64,000 nt of DNA from Kribbella pratensis (lineage in GTDB: Bacteria > Actinomycetota > Actinomycetes > Propionibacteriales > Kribbellaceae): positions 1,981,846-2,045,845 of the forward strand of contig NZ_SODP01000002.1 of NCBI RefSeq assembly GCF_004365355.1, given 5' to 3'. This document shows positions 25,124 to 33,199 of this stretch, one piece after another. Position numbers and translations under genes: made by a program. Position 1 is the stretch's first letter; each line of letters begins with the position of its first letter. The notes under the pieces are model-generated. The model did not search any database, was not told the DNA's origin, and saw only the letters and a list, made by a program, of their open reading frames with translations.

Positions 25124-26077
25124 CTATTTCCCCAGCCAGCCGTTGACCTTCGACTGGTTCTGGTCGACCCACTTCTGCGCAGCCTGGTCGGGGGTGAGCT
25201 TGTCGACGGCGATCATCCGCGCCACGGCGTTCTGGTCCTCGTTGGTCCACTTGAAGTTCTTGACCAGGTCGTACGCCGGGCTGCCGGAGTCGGCAAACTT
25301 CTTCGAGACGATCTTGTCCAGGTCGTACGGCGGATAGTCGCAGGCGACCTTCGCCGGATCGGCGTCGCAGCCGGCCTTGTACGCAGGCAGGTTGATCTTC
25401 ACCAGCTTGACCTCGTTGAAGAACCACTGCGGCTCGTAGAAGTACGCGAGCAGCGGCTTCTTGTTCTTCTCCGCGTCCCGGAACGCCTGGATCAGCGCGG
25501 TCTCGCTACCGCTCTGCACGACCTTGTAGTTCAGCGACAGGTTCTTCACCAGCGCCTCGTCGTTCGTCACGTACGACGGGTCGCCGTCGAGCAGCTGCCC
25601 CTTGCCGCCGGACTCCGACGTCTTGAACAGCGCGGCGTACTTGTTCAGGTTCTTCCAGTCGGTGATGTCCGGGTACTTCGCGGCCATCCACGGCGGCACA
25701 TACCACCCGATGATGCCCTTGACCCCGGTGGATCCGGCCTCGACCGCAACCTTGTCGTCGGTGATGTACTTCTTCTTCAGGTCCTCGTGTCCCCAGTTCT
25801 CCAGGTTCACGTCGACCTCGCCGGTGGAGAAGCCCTGCCAGGCGATCTCCTCCTTGAGGTCCTTCTTCACCACCTTGCAGCCGAGATCCTTGGTCGCCAC
25901 GTAGGAGACCACCGCGGCGTTGGCCTCGTAGCCGACCCAGGGGCTCACGGTCAGGTCGAACGTGCCGCAGTCCTTCCCCGCGGCGGCCGGCTTGTCCTCC
26001 CCGACCTTCTGGCCACCGCACCCAGCCAGGGCCAGCGCCACCGCCGTCAGCACACCGGCGTACCGGAGCTTCTTCAC
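25124..26077 (-). CDS. Glycine betaine/proline ABC transporter substrate-binding lipoprotein
   Basis: A 317-aa OpuAC-type binding protein. The N-terminus is a lipoprotein signal peptide (MKKLRYAGVLTAVALALAGC) with lipobox LAGC, so the mature protein is anchored outside the membrane. Tryptophan-containing ligand segments such as SPWVGYEANAAVV, NLENWGHEDL and IGWYVPPWMAAKYP match the aromatic box that binds quaternary ammonium compounds. It overlaps the permease gene by four bases and is the last gene of a three-gene importer operon probably used for osmoprotection. Confidence 0.9.
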   Translation of the reverse strand: MKKLRYAGVLTAVALALAGCGGQKVGEDKPAAAGKDCGTFDLTVSPWVGYEANAAVVSYVATKDLGCKVVKKDLKEEIAWQGFSTGEVDVNLENWGHEDLKKKYITDDKVAVEAGSTGVKGIIGWYVPPWMAAKYPDITDWKNLNKYAALFKTSESGGKGQLLDGDPSYVTNDEALVKNLSLNYKVVQSGSETALIQAFRDAEKNKKPLLAYFYEPQWFFNEVKLVKINLPAYKAGCDADPAKVACDYPPYDLDKIVSKKFADSGSPAYDLVKNFKWTNEDQNAVARMIAVDKLTPDQAAQKWVDQNQSKVNGWLGK

Positions 26078-28026
26078 CGCTTGTCTCCTCTTGTTGTGAA
26101 ATTCTCGGTACGGCGAGCCGCCGCCTGGGTGATGCGGTCGAGCATGACGCCCAGCAGGACGATAGCCAGCCCGGCGGCCAGCCCCTTGCCGTACAACTCG
26201 CTCTGTGCGAATCCGGCGGCGACGTCGTACCCCAGCGCGCCCGCGCCGACCAGCCCGCCGACGACGACCATCGAGAGCACGTAGATGAGGCCCTGGTTGA
26301 CCGCGAGCGTGATCGCCCGTCGCGCGACGGGCAGCTGCACCTTGCTGATCACCTGCCAGCTGCTCGACCCGACCGAGTTCGCCGCCTCGACCGTCGCGAC
26401 CGGCACCGCCTTGATGCCATCAGCAACGATCTTCGTGGTCACCGGTACGGCGAACACGACCGCGGCCGCGATCGCGGTGAACCGGCTGGTCCCGAACAAC
26501 GCCAGGAACGGAACCAGGTACACGAACGGCGGCATTGTCTGCCCCGCGTCGAGCACCGGCCGGATCCAGGTGTCCACCCGTCGGTTGCGCCCGGCCCATA
26601 CCCCGAGCGCCAGCCCGGCGGCGACGACCACGACGGTCGCGAGCAGCGTCGACGCCAGCGTGACCATGCTGTCGTGCCACACCCCGGTCGCGACCAGCAA
26701 GCCCAGGCACACCGCTGCCGGTACGGCGCCTCGCCAGCCGCCGAGCACAAACGCGAGCGCGACGACCACCACGGCGACCAGCCACCACGGCGATCCCGTC
26801 AGCAGCCCCTCGAGCGGGTTGAGCAGACCGTTCGTGACCGCGTCGCGCACGCCGTACGTGAAACCGCCGAAGACGTTCTGGACCCAGTCGGTCACGTCCG
26901 ACGCGATGATGGCGATCCGCGATCCGAGGTCGACCTGCGACGGGAACTCGGCCGCCCAGACATAGGTCCGCGAGAACCACACCGCAACCAGCACGCCCAC
27001 CGCTCCGGCAGCGAGCAGCAGACGGCGACGACGGTTCGCCGTACGCCAGGGGCGGTCGCCGGCAGCGGTCGTCACCCGGTCGAGCACGATCGCGATCACC
27101 ACGATCGCCAGGCCGGCGTTGAACGCGACGCCGACGTCGAGCGTCTGCAGCGCCTTCAGGACGGTCTGACCGAGGCCTGGCGCATCGATCAGCGCGGCCA
27201 CGGTCACCATCGAGAGCGCGGCCATGATCGTCTGGTTGATGCCGACGACAACGGTCGACCGCGACATCGGCAGCAGCACCTTGGTCAGCGTCTGCCCGCG
27301 GGTCGACCCGAGCGACCGCGCCGCCTCGACGCTCTCCGGCGGCACCGAGCGGATCGCGTGTGCGGTCAGCCGGACGGCGGGCGGCGCCGCGTAGATCAGC
27401 GTGGCGATCGTCGCAGCGGCCGGCCCGATCGCGAAGAACAGCGTCAACGGCGCGAGGTACACGAACGTCGGCAGCGTCTGCATCAGGTCGAGCACCAGCG
27501 TCGCGACCTTGAACGCGCGGTCGGACAACCCGGCCCAGATCCCGAGCGGGATCGCGACCAGCAGCGAGAGCAGCACCGCGGCGATCGTCAGCGAGAGCGT
27601 GTCCATGCTCTCCTGCCACAACCCCTGCAGTCCGACGAAGCCGAGGCCGGCCGCGGTCAGTACGGCGACCTTCCAGTTGCCGAACGCCCAGGCGCAGTAC
27701 GCCGAGATCGCGATCACGCCGAGCCACCCGACCACCGGGACCGGGCGGTCGAACGACGGCTGCGAGATGAGGTTCTGCAGCAGTACGACGAAGTGGTCGA
27801 CGGCGATCCGGATCGCGTCGAAGAAGACGTTTCCCTGGCCGACATCGTCGCGGTGCTCGGTCAGCCAGCGGTGCAGCGCGGTCGTCTCCTGCCCGCCGAG
27901 GACGAGCGTGTCGATGCCGCGCAGCACGAAGTACAGCGCGACCCAGACGACGAGCAGTACGCCGACGACCACGCTGCGGCGGGGTCGCCGTACCTCGATC
28001 TCGACCGAGCCGGTGATGGAGGCCAT
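26074..28026 (-). CDS. Glycine betaine/proline ABC permease with two fused transmembrane domains
   Basis: A 650-aa permease containing two ProW-type domains in one chain. The first has LSLTIAAVLLSLLVAIPLGI, then the EAA-like loop VEAARSLGSTRGQTLTKVLL; the second has VTLASTLLATVVVVAAGLAL and VEAANSVGSSSWQVISKVQL. Usual ProW/OpuAB proteins have a single domain and homodimerise, so this fusion would supply the complete channel as one polypeptide. The gene starts one base into the end of the ATPase gene and overlaps the binding-protein gene by four bases, indicating tight coupling. Confidence 0.92.
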   Translation of the reverse strand: MASITGSVEIEVRRPRRSVVVGVLLVVWVALYFVLRGIDTLVLGGQETTALHRWLTEHRDDVGQGNVFFDAIRIAVDHFVVLLQNLISQPSFDRPVPVVGWLGVIAISAYCAWAFGNWKVAVLTAAGLGFVGLQGLWQESMDTLSLTIAAVLLSLLVAIPLGIWAGLSDRAFKVATLVLDLMQTLPTFVYLAPLTLFFAIGPAAATIATLIYAAPPAVRLTAHAIRSVPPESVEAARSLGSTRGQTLTKVLLPMSRSTVVVGINQTIMAALSMVTVAALIDAPGLGQTVLKALQTLDVGVAFNAGLAIVVIAIVLDRVTTAAGDRPWRTANRRRRLLLAAGAVGVLVAVWFSRTYVWAAEFPSQVDLGSRIAIIASDVTDWVQNVFGGFTYGVRDAVTNGLLNPLEGLLTGSPWWLVAVVVVALAFVLGGWRGAVPAAVCLGLLVATGVWHDSMVTLASTLLATVVVVAAGLALGVWAGRNRRVDTWIRPVLDAGQTMPPFVYLVPFLALFGTSRFTAIAAAVVFAVPVTTKIVADGIKAVPVATVEAANSVGSSSWQVISKVQLPVARRAITLAVNQGLIYVLSMVVVGGLVGAGALGYDVAAGFAQSELYGKGLAAGLAIVLLGVMLDRITQAAARRTENFTTRGDKR

Positions 28027-29084
28027 CAGTTCGTGTCCGCGACGACGGCGAGGATCTCCTCGTCGCCGATGACTCCGAGCAGCGTGCCGCCGTCGACGAC
28101 CCTCACCGGGCGATCGGACTCGAGCACCAGCCGGGTCGCCTCCCGGACCAGCACGTCCGGACCGAGCTCCGGCCCGTCGAGCGGCTCGTCGGGCCGCGGC
28201 TTACGGACGATCCAGCGCAGCGTGAGGACGTCGGCCCGCGGTACGTCGCGGACGAACTGGCGCACGTAGTCGTCGGCCGGCGCCCCGACCAGCTCGTCGC
28301 CGGTGCCGAGCTGGACCGCGGCGCCGTCGCGCATCAGCAGGATCCGGTCGCCCAGCTTGAGCGCCTCGGACAGGTCATGGGTGATGAACACCATTGTCTT
28401 GCCGACCTCGCGATGCAGCCGCACCACCTCGGTCTGCATCTCGCGCCGGATCAACGGGTCGAGCGCGGAGAACGGCTCGTCGAACAGCAGCACGTCGGGG
28501 TCGTTGGCGAGCGCCCGCGCCAGGCCGACCCGCTGCTGCATGCCGCCGGACAGCTGCTCGGGGTAGAGGTGCTCGTTGCCGGCCAGTCCGACCAGGTCGA
28601 TGACCTCCTGCGCGCGCCGGCGCCGGTCCGGCTTGCTCTCACCCCGGATCTCCAGGCCGTAGGAGACGTTGTCGATCACCTTGCGGTGCGGCAGCAGCCC
28701 GAAGTGCTGGAAGACCATCGAGAACTTGCTCCGCCGCAACGCACGCAGCCGCTTCTCGTCGGCCGCACGCAGGTCCTCACCCTCGAAGACCAGGCGGCCG
28801 GCGGTCGGCTCGATCAAACGCGTGAGGCAGCGGACCAGCGTGGACTTGCCCGATCCCGACAGACCCATCACGACGAACACCTCACCGGGCGCGACGTCGA
28901 AGCTCAGGTCGCGCACGGCCGCCGTACAGCCGGTCTTCGCGTACAGCGCGGTGCGGTCGAGGGCGGCGAGGTCGGGACGGTGGGGGACGCGCTGCGCCTT
29001 AGGTCCGAACACTTTCCACAGATCCTGCACGGACAGCAGGGCGTCGGAATCGAGGATGTCGGGGTACTCAAGCTGAGCGGTCAC
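28026..29084 (-). CDS. Glycine betaine/proline ABC transporter ATPase with C-terminal CBS-like region
   Basis: A 352-aa ATPase of the ProV/OpuAA family. Walker A (GLSGSGKST), signature LSGGMQQR, Walker B LLFDEPFSALDP and the H-loop FITHDLSEA are all intact. After about residue 265 a C-terminal extension (RPVRVVDGGTLLGVIGDEEI) resembles a CBS domain, which in OpuA senses ionic strength. It is the promoter-proximal gene of the importer operon; 77 bases separate its start from the haemoglobin gene on the same strand. Confidence 0.92.
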   Translation of the reverse strand: MTAQLEYPDILDSDALLSVQDLWKVFGPKAQRVPHRPDLAALDRTALYAKTGCTAAVRDLSFDVAPGEVFVVMGLSGSGKSTLVRCLTRLIEPTAGRLVFEGEDLRAADEKRLRALRRSKFSMVFQHFGLLPHRKVIDNVSYGLEIRGESKPDRRRRAQEVIDLVGLAGNEHLYPEQLSGGMQQRVGLARALANDPDVLLFDEPFSALDPLIRREMQTEVVRLHREVGKTMVFITHDLSEALKLGDRILLMRDGAAVQLGTGDELVGAPADDYVRQFVRDVPRADVLTLRWIVRKPRPDEPLDGPELGPDVLVREATRLVLESDRPVRVVDGGTLLGVIGDEEILAVVADTN

Positions 29085-29161
29085 AGGTAAACCCTCGCAT
29101 CCCCGCAGGCGGACACAACGTGAACCGGGACTCTACCCGGCGGGGAGGGCCCCGACTCATG

Positions 29162-29620
29162 TCAGGGCTGGTACGGCGGCGCCTCGCCCCAGCCCCAGTG
29201 CGGGACCGGCGCCTTCGGCGGCGGGGTCGCGCCCGGCTGGGAGTTGGCCAGCGCGATCCGGGTGCCCCACTCGATGTAGGCGACGAAGGCCGAGCGGAAC
29301 TCCGGGTCGTCGGGGAGACCGGCCGGATCGGCGCTCTGGGCGATCAGCGCCGCCCAGCGGGAACGCTGCTCCTCGGTGAGCCCGAGGTTGAGGTGGTGGG
29401 CCAGCATCGCGGGGTAGCCGCCGAGCTCGTCGGTGTAGCGGGTCGGGCCGCGGAACACCTCGCCCAGCCAGATCGCCACGTGCTCGCGATGCTTGTCGCT
29501 CATGTGCGCGAAGACCGGCGCGAGGATCGGGTCCTCGAGCACCTTGTCGTAGAAGACCTCGGTCAGCCGGCGCAGCGCGTCGTACCCGCCGGCCCACTCG
29601 TACAGCGTCGGAGTAGTCAC
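29162..29620 (-). CDS. Group II truncated haemoglobin
   Basis: A 152-aa globin of the truncated group II (trHbO) type: LYEWAGGYDALRRLTEVFYD at the N-terminus, DPILAPVFAHM, the proximal histidine region MLAHHLNLGLTEEQRSRW, and a tryptophan at the conserved G8 position in AYIEWGTRIA. The proline-rich tail ending in EAPPYQP is common in actinobacterial members. It should bind haem and handle oxygen, NO or peroxide in the cytoplasm. It is followed after 12 bases by the APH-like gene's stop on the same strand, so the two may form an operon. Confidence 0.9.
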   Translation of the reverse strand: MTTPTLYEWAGGYDALRRLTEVFYDKVLEDPILAPVFAHMSDKHREHVAIWLGEVFRGPTRYTDELGGYPAMLAHHLNLGLTEEQRSRWAALIAQSADPAGLPDDPEFRSAFVAYIEWGTRIALANSQPGATPPPKAPVPHWGWGEAPPYQP

Positions 29621-29632
29621 GTAATCATGTAA

Positions 29633-30532
29633 TCACGCGAGGAGGGCATCGGCGACCGCTTTGAGCTCGGCCTCGATCCGGGTGTCGCCGTCCTCGGTGA
29701 ACCAGATGATGTTCTGCAGGATCCGGCCCCCGGTCCAGGCCAGCGCACGGTCGCGATCGATCCCGGTGATGTCGAGCATCAGCTCGAGCCGGTCGCGGAT
29801 CGCCTGCGCCAGGTTCCCGGTCGCGACCAGATCGTCCCATCGGTTCCACGTCGCCGGCATCAGCTCGAACGCCGGGTCACCGGCCAGTGGCTTCGGATCG
29901 ATCACCAGCCACGGCTGCCGCTGCGCGGCCATCACGTTCAGGTAGTGCAGATCCCAGTGCAGGAGCCGATCGCCGGACTCCGGCAGGACCTCGCGCACCC
30001 GGTCGGCGAGGCGCCGTGTCAGCGCGCGCTCGGCCGGATCGACCAGCAGCGGGATGATCGCGGGCGCGTCCTCGAGCATCTGCCCGGCGATGTCGCTCAG
30101 TTGCCGGATGCCCGGCGGGGCAGGGACAACCATCAGGTGGGTCAGCAGCTCGGCGAGAATCCGGGTCGCCTCGACGTGGTCCGGCAGCTCTTCGAGGGTG
30201 TGCGGCTCGAGGCGTTCGAGCAGCAGGGTCGACGTCTCCGGGTCGTCCTCGTACACCTCGACGACGTCGTCGTGGCTCCAGGTCCGGAGCGCCAGCGCCT
30301 CGCTCTCGCTCTCGTCGTTCACCGACTGCAGCTTGAGTATCGCCGGGGTGCCGTCGCGACGTACGACGGGCGCGATCAGCGACGCCTCGCCGCTCATCAG
30401 CTCGCCGGACACGGTCAGGTGCCACTCGTCGACGTACCGATCGAGGGCGGCCGGGAGACTCGCCAGCCACTCGGGCGACTTCTCGCTGTGATTCCGGATC
30501 AGCTTCCAGGGAATCTCGATCACCCTCGGCAC
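29633..30532 (-). CDS. Aminoglycoside/streptomycin 6-phosphotransferase-like kinase
   Basis: A 299-aa kinase of the APH(6)/hydroxyurea phosphotransferase family. The catalytic loop LLHWDLHYLNVM (HxDxxxxN) and the magnesium-binding VIDPKPLAGDPAFE motif are intact; N-terminal lysine K in AILKLQSV is the probable ATP contact. Family members phosphorylate streptomycin at O-6, but many chromosomal relatives act on unknown small molecules, so resistance should not be assumed. The start ATG (MPRVIEIPWKLI) lies only 19 bases from the divergent membrane-protein gene as annotated. Confidence 0.82.
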   Translation of the reverse strand: MPRVIEIPWKLIRNHSEKSPEWLASLPAALDRYVDEWHLTVSGELMSGEASLIAPVVRRDGTPAILKLQSVNDESESEALALRTWSHDDVVEVYEDDPETSTLLLERLEPHTLEELPDHVEATRILAELLTHLMVVPAPPGIRQLSDIAGQMLEDAPAIIPLLVDPAERALTRRLADRVREVLPESGDRLLHWDLHYLNVMAAQRQPWLVIDPKPLAGDPAFELMPATWNRWDDLVATGNLAQAIRDRLELMLDITGIDRDRALAWTGGRILQNIIWFTEDGDTRIEAELKAVADALLA

Positions 30533-30551
30533 AGTAGGTCGTTCGGGCCGG

Positions 30552-31277
30552 ATGTGCTTGGGTTTTCCCGTGGAGAGCAGGCATCGGCGGGTTCAGCGGT
30601 TGGTGGCAGTGATTTATCTAGGGATTCCGGTCCTGCTGCTGGTGGCCGTGGGGTTGATCGCATCCACAGGGTCAGCGCTCGCCTGGATCGGTTGCGTCGT
30701 ACCGCTGGCGATGCTGGTGACGGGCTTCGTACTGCGGCGGCGGCACCGGTACCAGCCGCGCTGGTGGCTAGCAGTCGCCGGCCTGTTCGGCGGTCTCGCG
30801 GGTCTGATGGTGACGCTGTTCCCGCTCGCGGTCGGGGTGTGGTGGCCGGCGATTCTCGCGCTGCCCGGTCTCATCGTCGGGATCGTCGCCGGTCTGGCGC
30901 TCGCCCGCGCCGCCGACCGCGCCCTGCTGGTGCCGTTCGTGCCGGAGCTCGCCGGTACGCCGTACGAACTCGTCTTCCGGCTCCGTGGCATCCCGCTCGC
31001 TGCGGTCCTCGTCGGCGCGGACTCGGTCACCATCCAGTCGCACCCGATCCCGCGCTCGGAACACCAGTTCCGCACCTATCCGCTGAGCGGCATCACCGGC
31101 ACCTACGAGTTCTCGCTCTCAGGTGCCGAGCGGCTCAAGTTCCCGATCGCCGTCACGCACGCAGTCGCCAGCGAAGGGCCGGCCGTCATCCTGCAGGCCG
31201 ACGGCGAGGACTGGGTCCTTCCGACGAACCAGTCCTCGACGCTGATCGACGTACTGACCGAACGCCGCGAGAACTAG
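30552..31277 (+). CDS. Membrane protein of unknown function
   Basis: A protein of up to 241 aa that I do not recognise. Residues about 15-115 form four membrane segments (VAVIYLGIPVLLLVAVGLIA, WIGCVVPLAMLVTGFVL, WWLAVAGLFGGLAGLMVTLF, WWPAILALPGLIVGIVAGLA), followed by a soluble domain of about 125 residues. ATG 30552 gives the longest form; GTG 30570, which leaves more promoter space from the divergent kinase gene, is an alternative. The end overlaps the convergent siderophore-interacting gene by four bases. No functional clue from neighbours. Confidence 0.7.
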   Translation: MCLGFPVESRHRRVQRLVAVIYLGIPVLLLVAVGLIASTGSALAWIGCVVPLAMLVTGFVLRRRHRYQPRWWLAVAGLFGGLAGLMVTLFPLAVGVWWPAILALPGLIVGIVAGLALARAADRALLVPFVPELAGTPYELVFRLRGIPLAAVLVGADSVTIQSHPIPRSEHQFRTYPLSGITGTYEFSLSGAERLKFPIAVTHAVASEGPAVILQADGEDWVLPTNQSSTLIDVLTERREN

Positions 31278-32095
31278 GTGCGCTCCTGCTTGGCGGTCTC
31301 GGCCTTCTCGGCCTGCCAGCCGTCCTCGTTCTTGCCGAGGCGCCAGTAGCCGGACAGGGAGACGCGGTCGCGGGCCAGGCCGCGGTCCTGGTACAGGTTC
31401 TTGCGGATGCGGAAGACGAACCCGGCCTCGCCGTGCACGAAGATGTGCGGCGTACCGTCCGGGAAGTCGAGCGCCTCCACGGCCTCGACCAGACCGTCAC
31501 CGCGTGCACCGGAAGCGGTCGACCGGTGGAACCACCGCACGTCGACGTCACCCGAGCCACTGAACTTCTGCTGCTCGGACTCGTCTCCCACCTCGATCAG
31601 GACCGTTGCCCGCGCCCCGGCCGGCAGCTGCTCGACCGCGGACCCGATCGCCGGCAGCGCGCTCTCGTCACCGACGAACAGGTGCCAGTCGGCCGCCTCG
31701 TCCGGCGAGTACGCACCGCCCGGACCGTTGAACCAGAGCACGTCACCCGGCTGCGCGGAAGCCGCCCACGGGCCCGCCACACCCTCGTCGCCGTGGTAGA
31801 CGAAGTCGATGGCGAGCTCGCGCGACGCCTCGTCCCAGCTGCGGACGGTGTAGGTCCGCATCGTCGGCCACTGCTCGGCCGGGTACGTCTCGCGCACGAC
31901 ACCCAGGTCCAGCGGCTCGGGGTACTCGACGCCGTCCTTGCAGAACAGCAGTTTCACGTAGTGGTCGGTGAAGCCGTTGTCGGCGAAGTCGTCCGACGTG
32001 AGCACGACCCGGATCATGTGCGGGGTGATCCGCTCGGTCCGGAGTACGACGGCGCGCTTGCAGACGCGGTTACGGCGGGGTGCAGGGCTGGTCAC
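31274..32095 (-). CDS. Siderophore-interacting protein (NADPH-dependent ferric reductase family)
   Basis: A 273-aa SIP. The N-terminal FAD-binding part carries MRTYTVRSWD, the RxYT/S motif that binds the flavin, and the C-terminal part has FVGDESALPAIG and FVHGEAGFVFRIRK, typical of the ViuB/SIP NAD(P)H-binding half. It reduces ferric iron bound to siderophores in the cytoplasm. The promoter (32096-32164) contains an AT-rich DtxR/IdeR-like iron box, fitting induction by iron starvation. It has no siderophore biosynthesis or transport genes beside it here. Confidence 0.9.
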   Translation of the reverse strand: MTSPAPRRNRVCKRAVVLRTERITPHMIRVVLTSDDFADNGFTDHYVKLLFCKDGVEYPEPLDLGVVRETYPAEQWPTMRTYTVRSWDEASRELAIDFVYHGDEGVAGPWAASAQPGDVLWFNGPGGAYSPDEAADWHLFVGDESALPAIGSAVEQLPAGARATVLIEVGDESEQQKFSGSGDVDVRWFHRSTASGARGDGLVEAVEALDFPDGTPHIFVHGEAGFVFRIRKNLYQDRGLARDRVSLSGYWRLGKNEDGWQAEKAETAKQERT

Positions 32096-32110
32096 ACGAC
32101 CACGGTCCTC

Positions 32111-32159
32111 TCGGGCGGATAAGTTAGGCCTACCTAAGTAGCCTAACCCACCCGCCCGA
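32111..32159 (-). promoter_or_regulatory. DtxR/IdeR-like iron box flanked by 8-bp inverted repeat
   Basis: The stretch TAAGTTAGGCCTACCTAAG (32120-32138) followed by TAGCCTAACC contains overlapping TTAGG/CCTAA half-sites, the core of DtxR/IdeR operators, although spacing deviates by a base from the TWAGGTWAGSCTWACCTWA consensus. It is 20-50 bases upstream of the siderophore-interacting gene start. The box is framed by TCGGGCGG (32111-32118) and CCGCCCGA (32152-32159), which could also terminate the upstream gene. Confidence 0.55.
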
Positions 32160-32164
32160 AGCGC

Positions 32165-33196
32165 TCAGGTCCCGCGGATGTAGAAGACCTTGCTGACGCC
32201 GGCCTGGAAGTTGTAGCAGAGCGGGAAGTACACCCGGTACGGGATCAGGCCCTTGTACGCCGGTTGCGCGCTGAGCACGAACTTCCCGCTGTACGAGCGG
32301 ATCGCGGCGGCCGGGCTGACGGTCTTCCATTGCGTCGCGCCGTACAGCCGCTGCAGGTACACCTTGCAGGACGACGGGGCACCGGCGACAACGCCGTTCA
32401 CCGGAACGATCGTGCCGACCGTCGCGCTCGTCTTCGACGGGGTCGCGGAGATGATGGCGGGGCGTGCCGGGACGAGCCCGAGTCCGCCGTTCGAGGACGG
32501 GTTGCCGGGCAGCAGCAGGCAGTTGACGAAGTCCGCGAGGGAGGCTGGGTACGACTTTGTCACCGTGCCGGCGAGGTCGGTGAGGTTCGTGTAGCCCGGT
32601 CCGACGTACTCGGCGCAGGTGTTGTCGTTCCCGAGCACCACGCGGAGCCGGCTGCCGTACGGCCTGCCGGTCTGCGAATCGATGACCGCCCATTTGATCG
32701 AGTACGGCTTGCCGAACGGCACGACCTTCGGGATCACCGACGCGCTGATCCGCGGGATGTGCGTCCCGGTGACCGCGATCGACGGGCCGCTGAACGGCGT
32801 CGGGTCGGTCATGTCGCCGCTGCCGGGGAAGAACGGGCCGTGGATCACGCCGGTCACCTTGAAGGTGCCGTTGGCGGTCGAGGGCACGTACAACGGACCG
32901 CTCCAGGTCCCGTTGGCGAGCCGGGGCAGGCTGGTCGAGATCAGCGACGTCGCCGAGCCGGAGCCGCCGGTGCGTTCGAGGATGGCGAGCACCGGGGTCT
33001 TCGAGTTCTCCGCGTCGGTGAACTTCCCGGTCACCGTGACCGTGACCTTGGCGGTGTTCAGGCCGCTGACTGCGGCGATGGCCTGGTTCATCGCCACCGC
33101 GTCGATCTTCAGGTTCGGGTCCGGGCTGGCCTGGGCGGTGATCGGCACCGCCCCGAGCCCCAGCACGACCAGTGCGGTAAGGATTCGAGCCTTCAT
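32165..33196 (-). CDS. Secreted beta-rich repeat protein, tandem paralogue A
   Basis: A 343-aa protein with a Sec signal peptide (MKARILTALVVLGLGAVPIT, cleavage near AQA-S). The mature part is beta-strand-rich, with immunoglobulin-like repeats: NGTFKVTGVIHGPF, VPFGKPYSIKWAVIDSQTGR, TSATVGTIVPVNGVV, and a C-terminal LIPYRVYFPLCYN. It has several cysteine pairs. It is clearly paralogous to the next gene upstream (shared motifs LANGTW-G, TANGTFKVTGV, PFGKPY, KTSA-VGTIVPVNG, GLIPYRVYFP), separated by only three bases, so the pair arose by tandem duplication. No enzymatic motif is visible; a cell-surface or matrix role is inference. Confidence 0.7.
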   Translation of the reverse strand: MKARILTALVVLGLGAVPITAQASPDPNLKIDAVAMNQAIAAVSGLNTAKVTVTVTGKFTDAENSKTPVLAILERTGGSGSATSLISTSLPRLANGTWSGPLYVPSTANGTFKVTGVIHGPFFPGSGDMTDPTPFSGPSIAVTGTHIPRISASVIPKVVPFGKPYSIKWAVIDSQTGRPYGSRLRVVLGNDNTCAEYVGPGYTNLTDLAGTVTKSYPASLADFVNCLLLPGNPSSNGGLGLVPARPAIISATPSKTSATVGTIVPVNGVVAGAPSSCKVYLQRLYGATQWKTVSPAAAIRSYSGKFVLSAQPAYKGLIPYRVYFPLCYNFQAGVSKVFYIRGT

Positions 33197-33199
33197 GGT

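Noticed and set aside
26674..28269. Plus-strand frame opposite the betaine permease and ATPase genes
   Set aside because: Antisense to two well-supported membrane and ATPase genes; composition is non-protein-like.
29633..30532. Clinical-type aminoglycoside resistance gene
   Set aside because: The fold is APH(6)-like but chromosomal relatives in soil actinobacteria have varied or unknown substrates; no mobile element is nearby.
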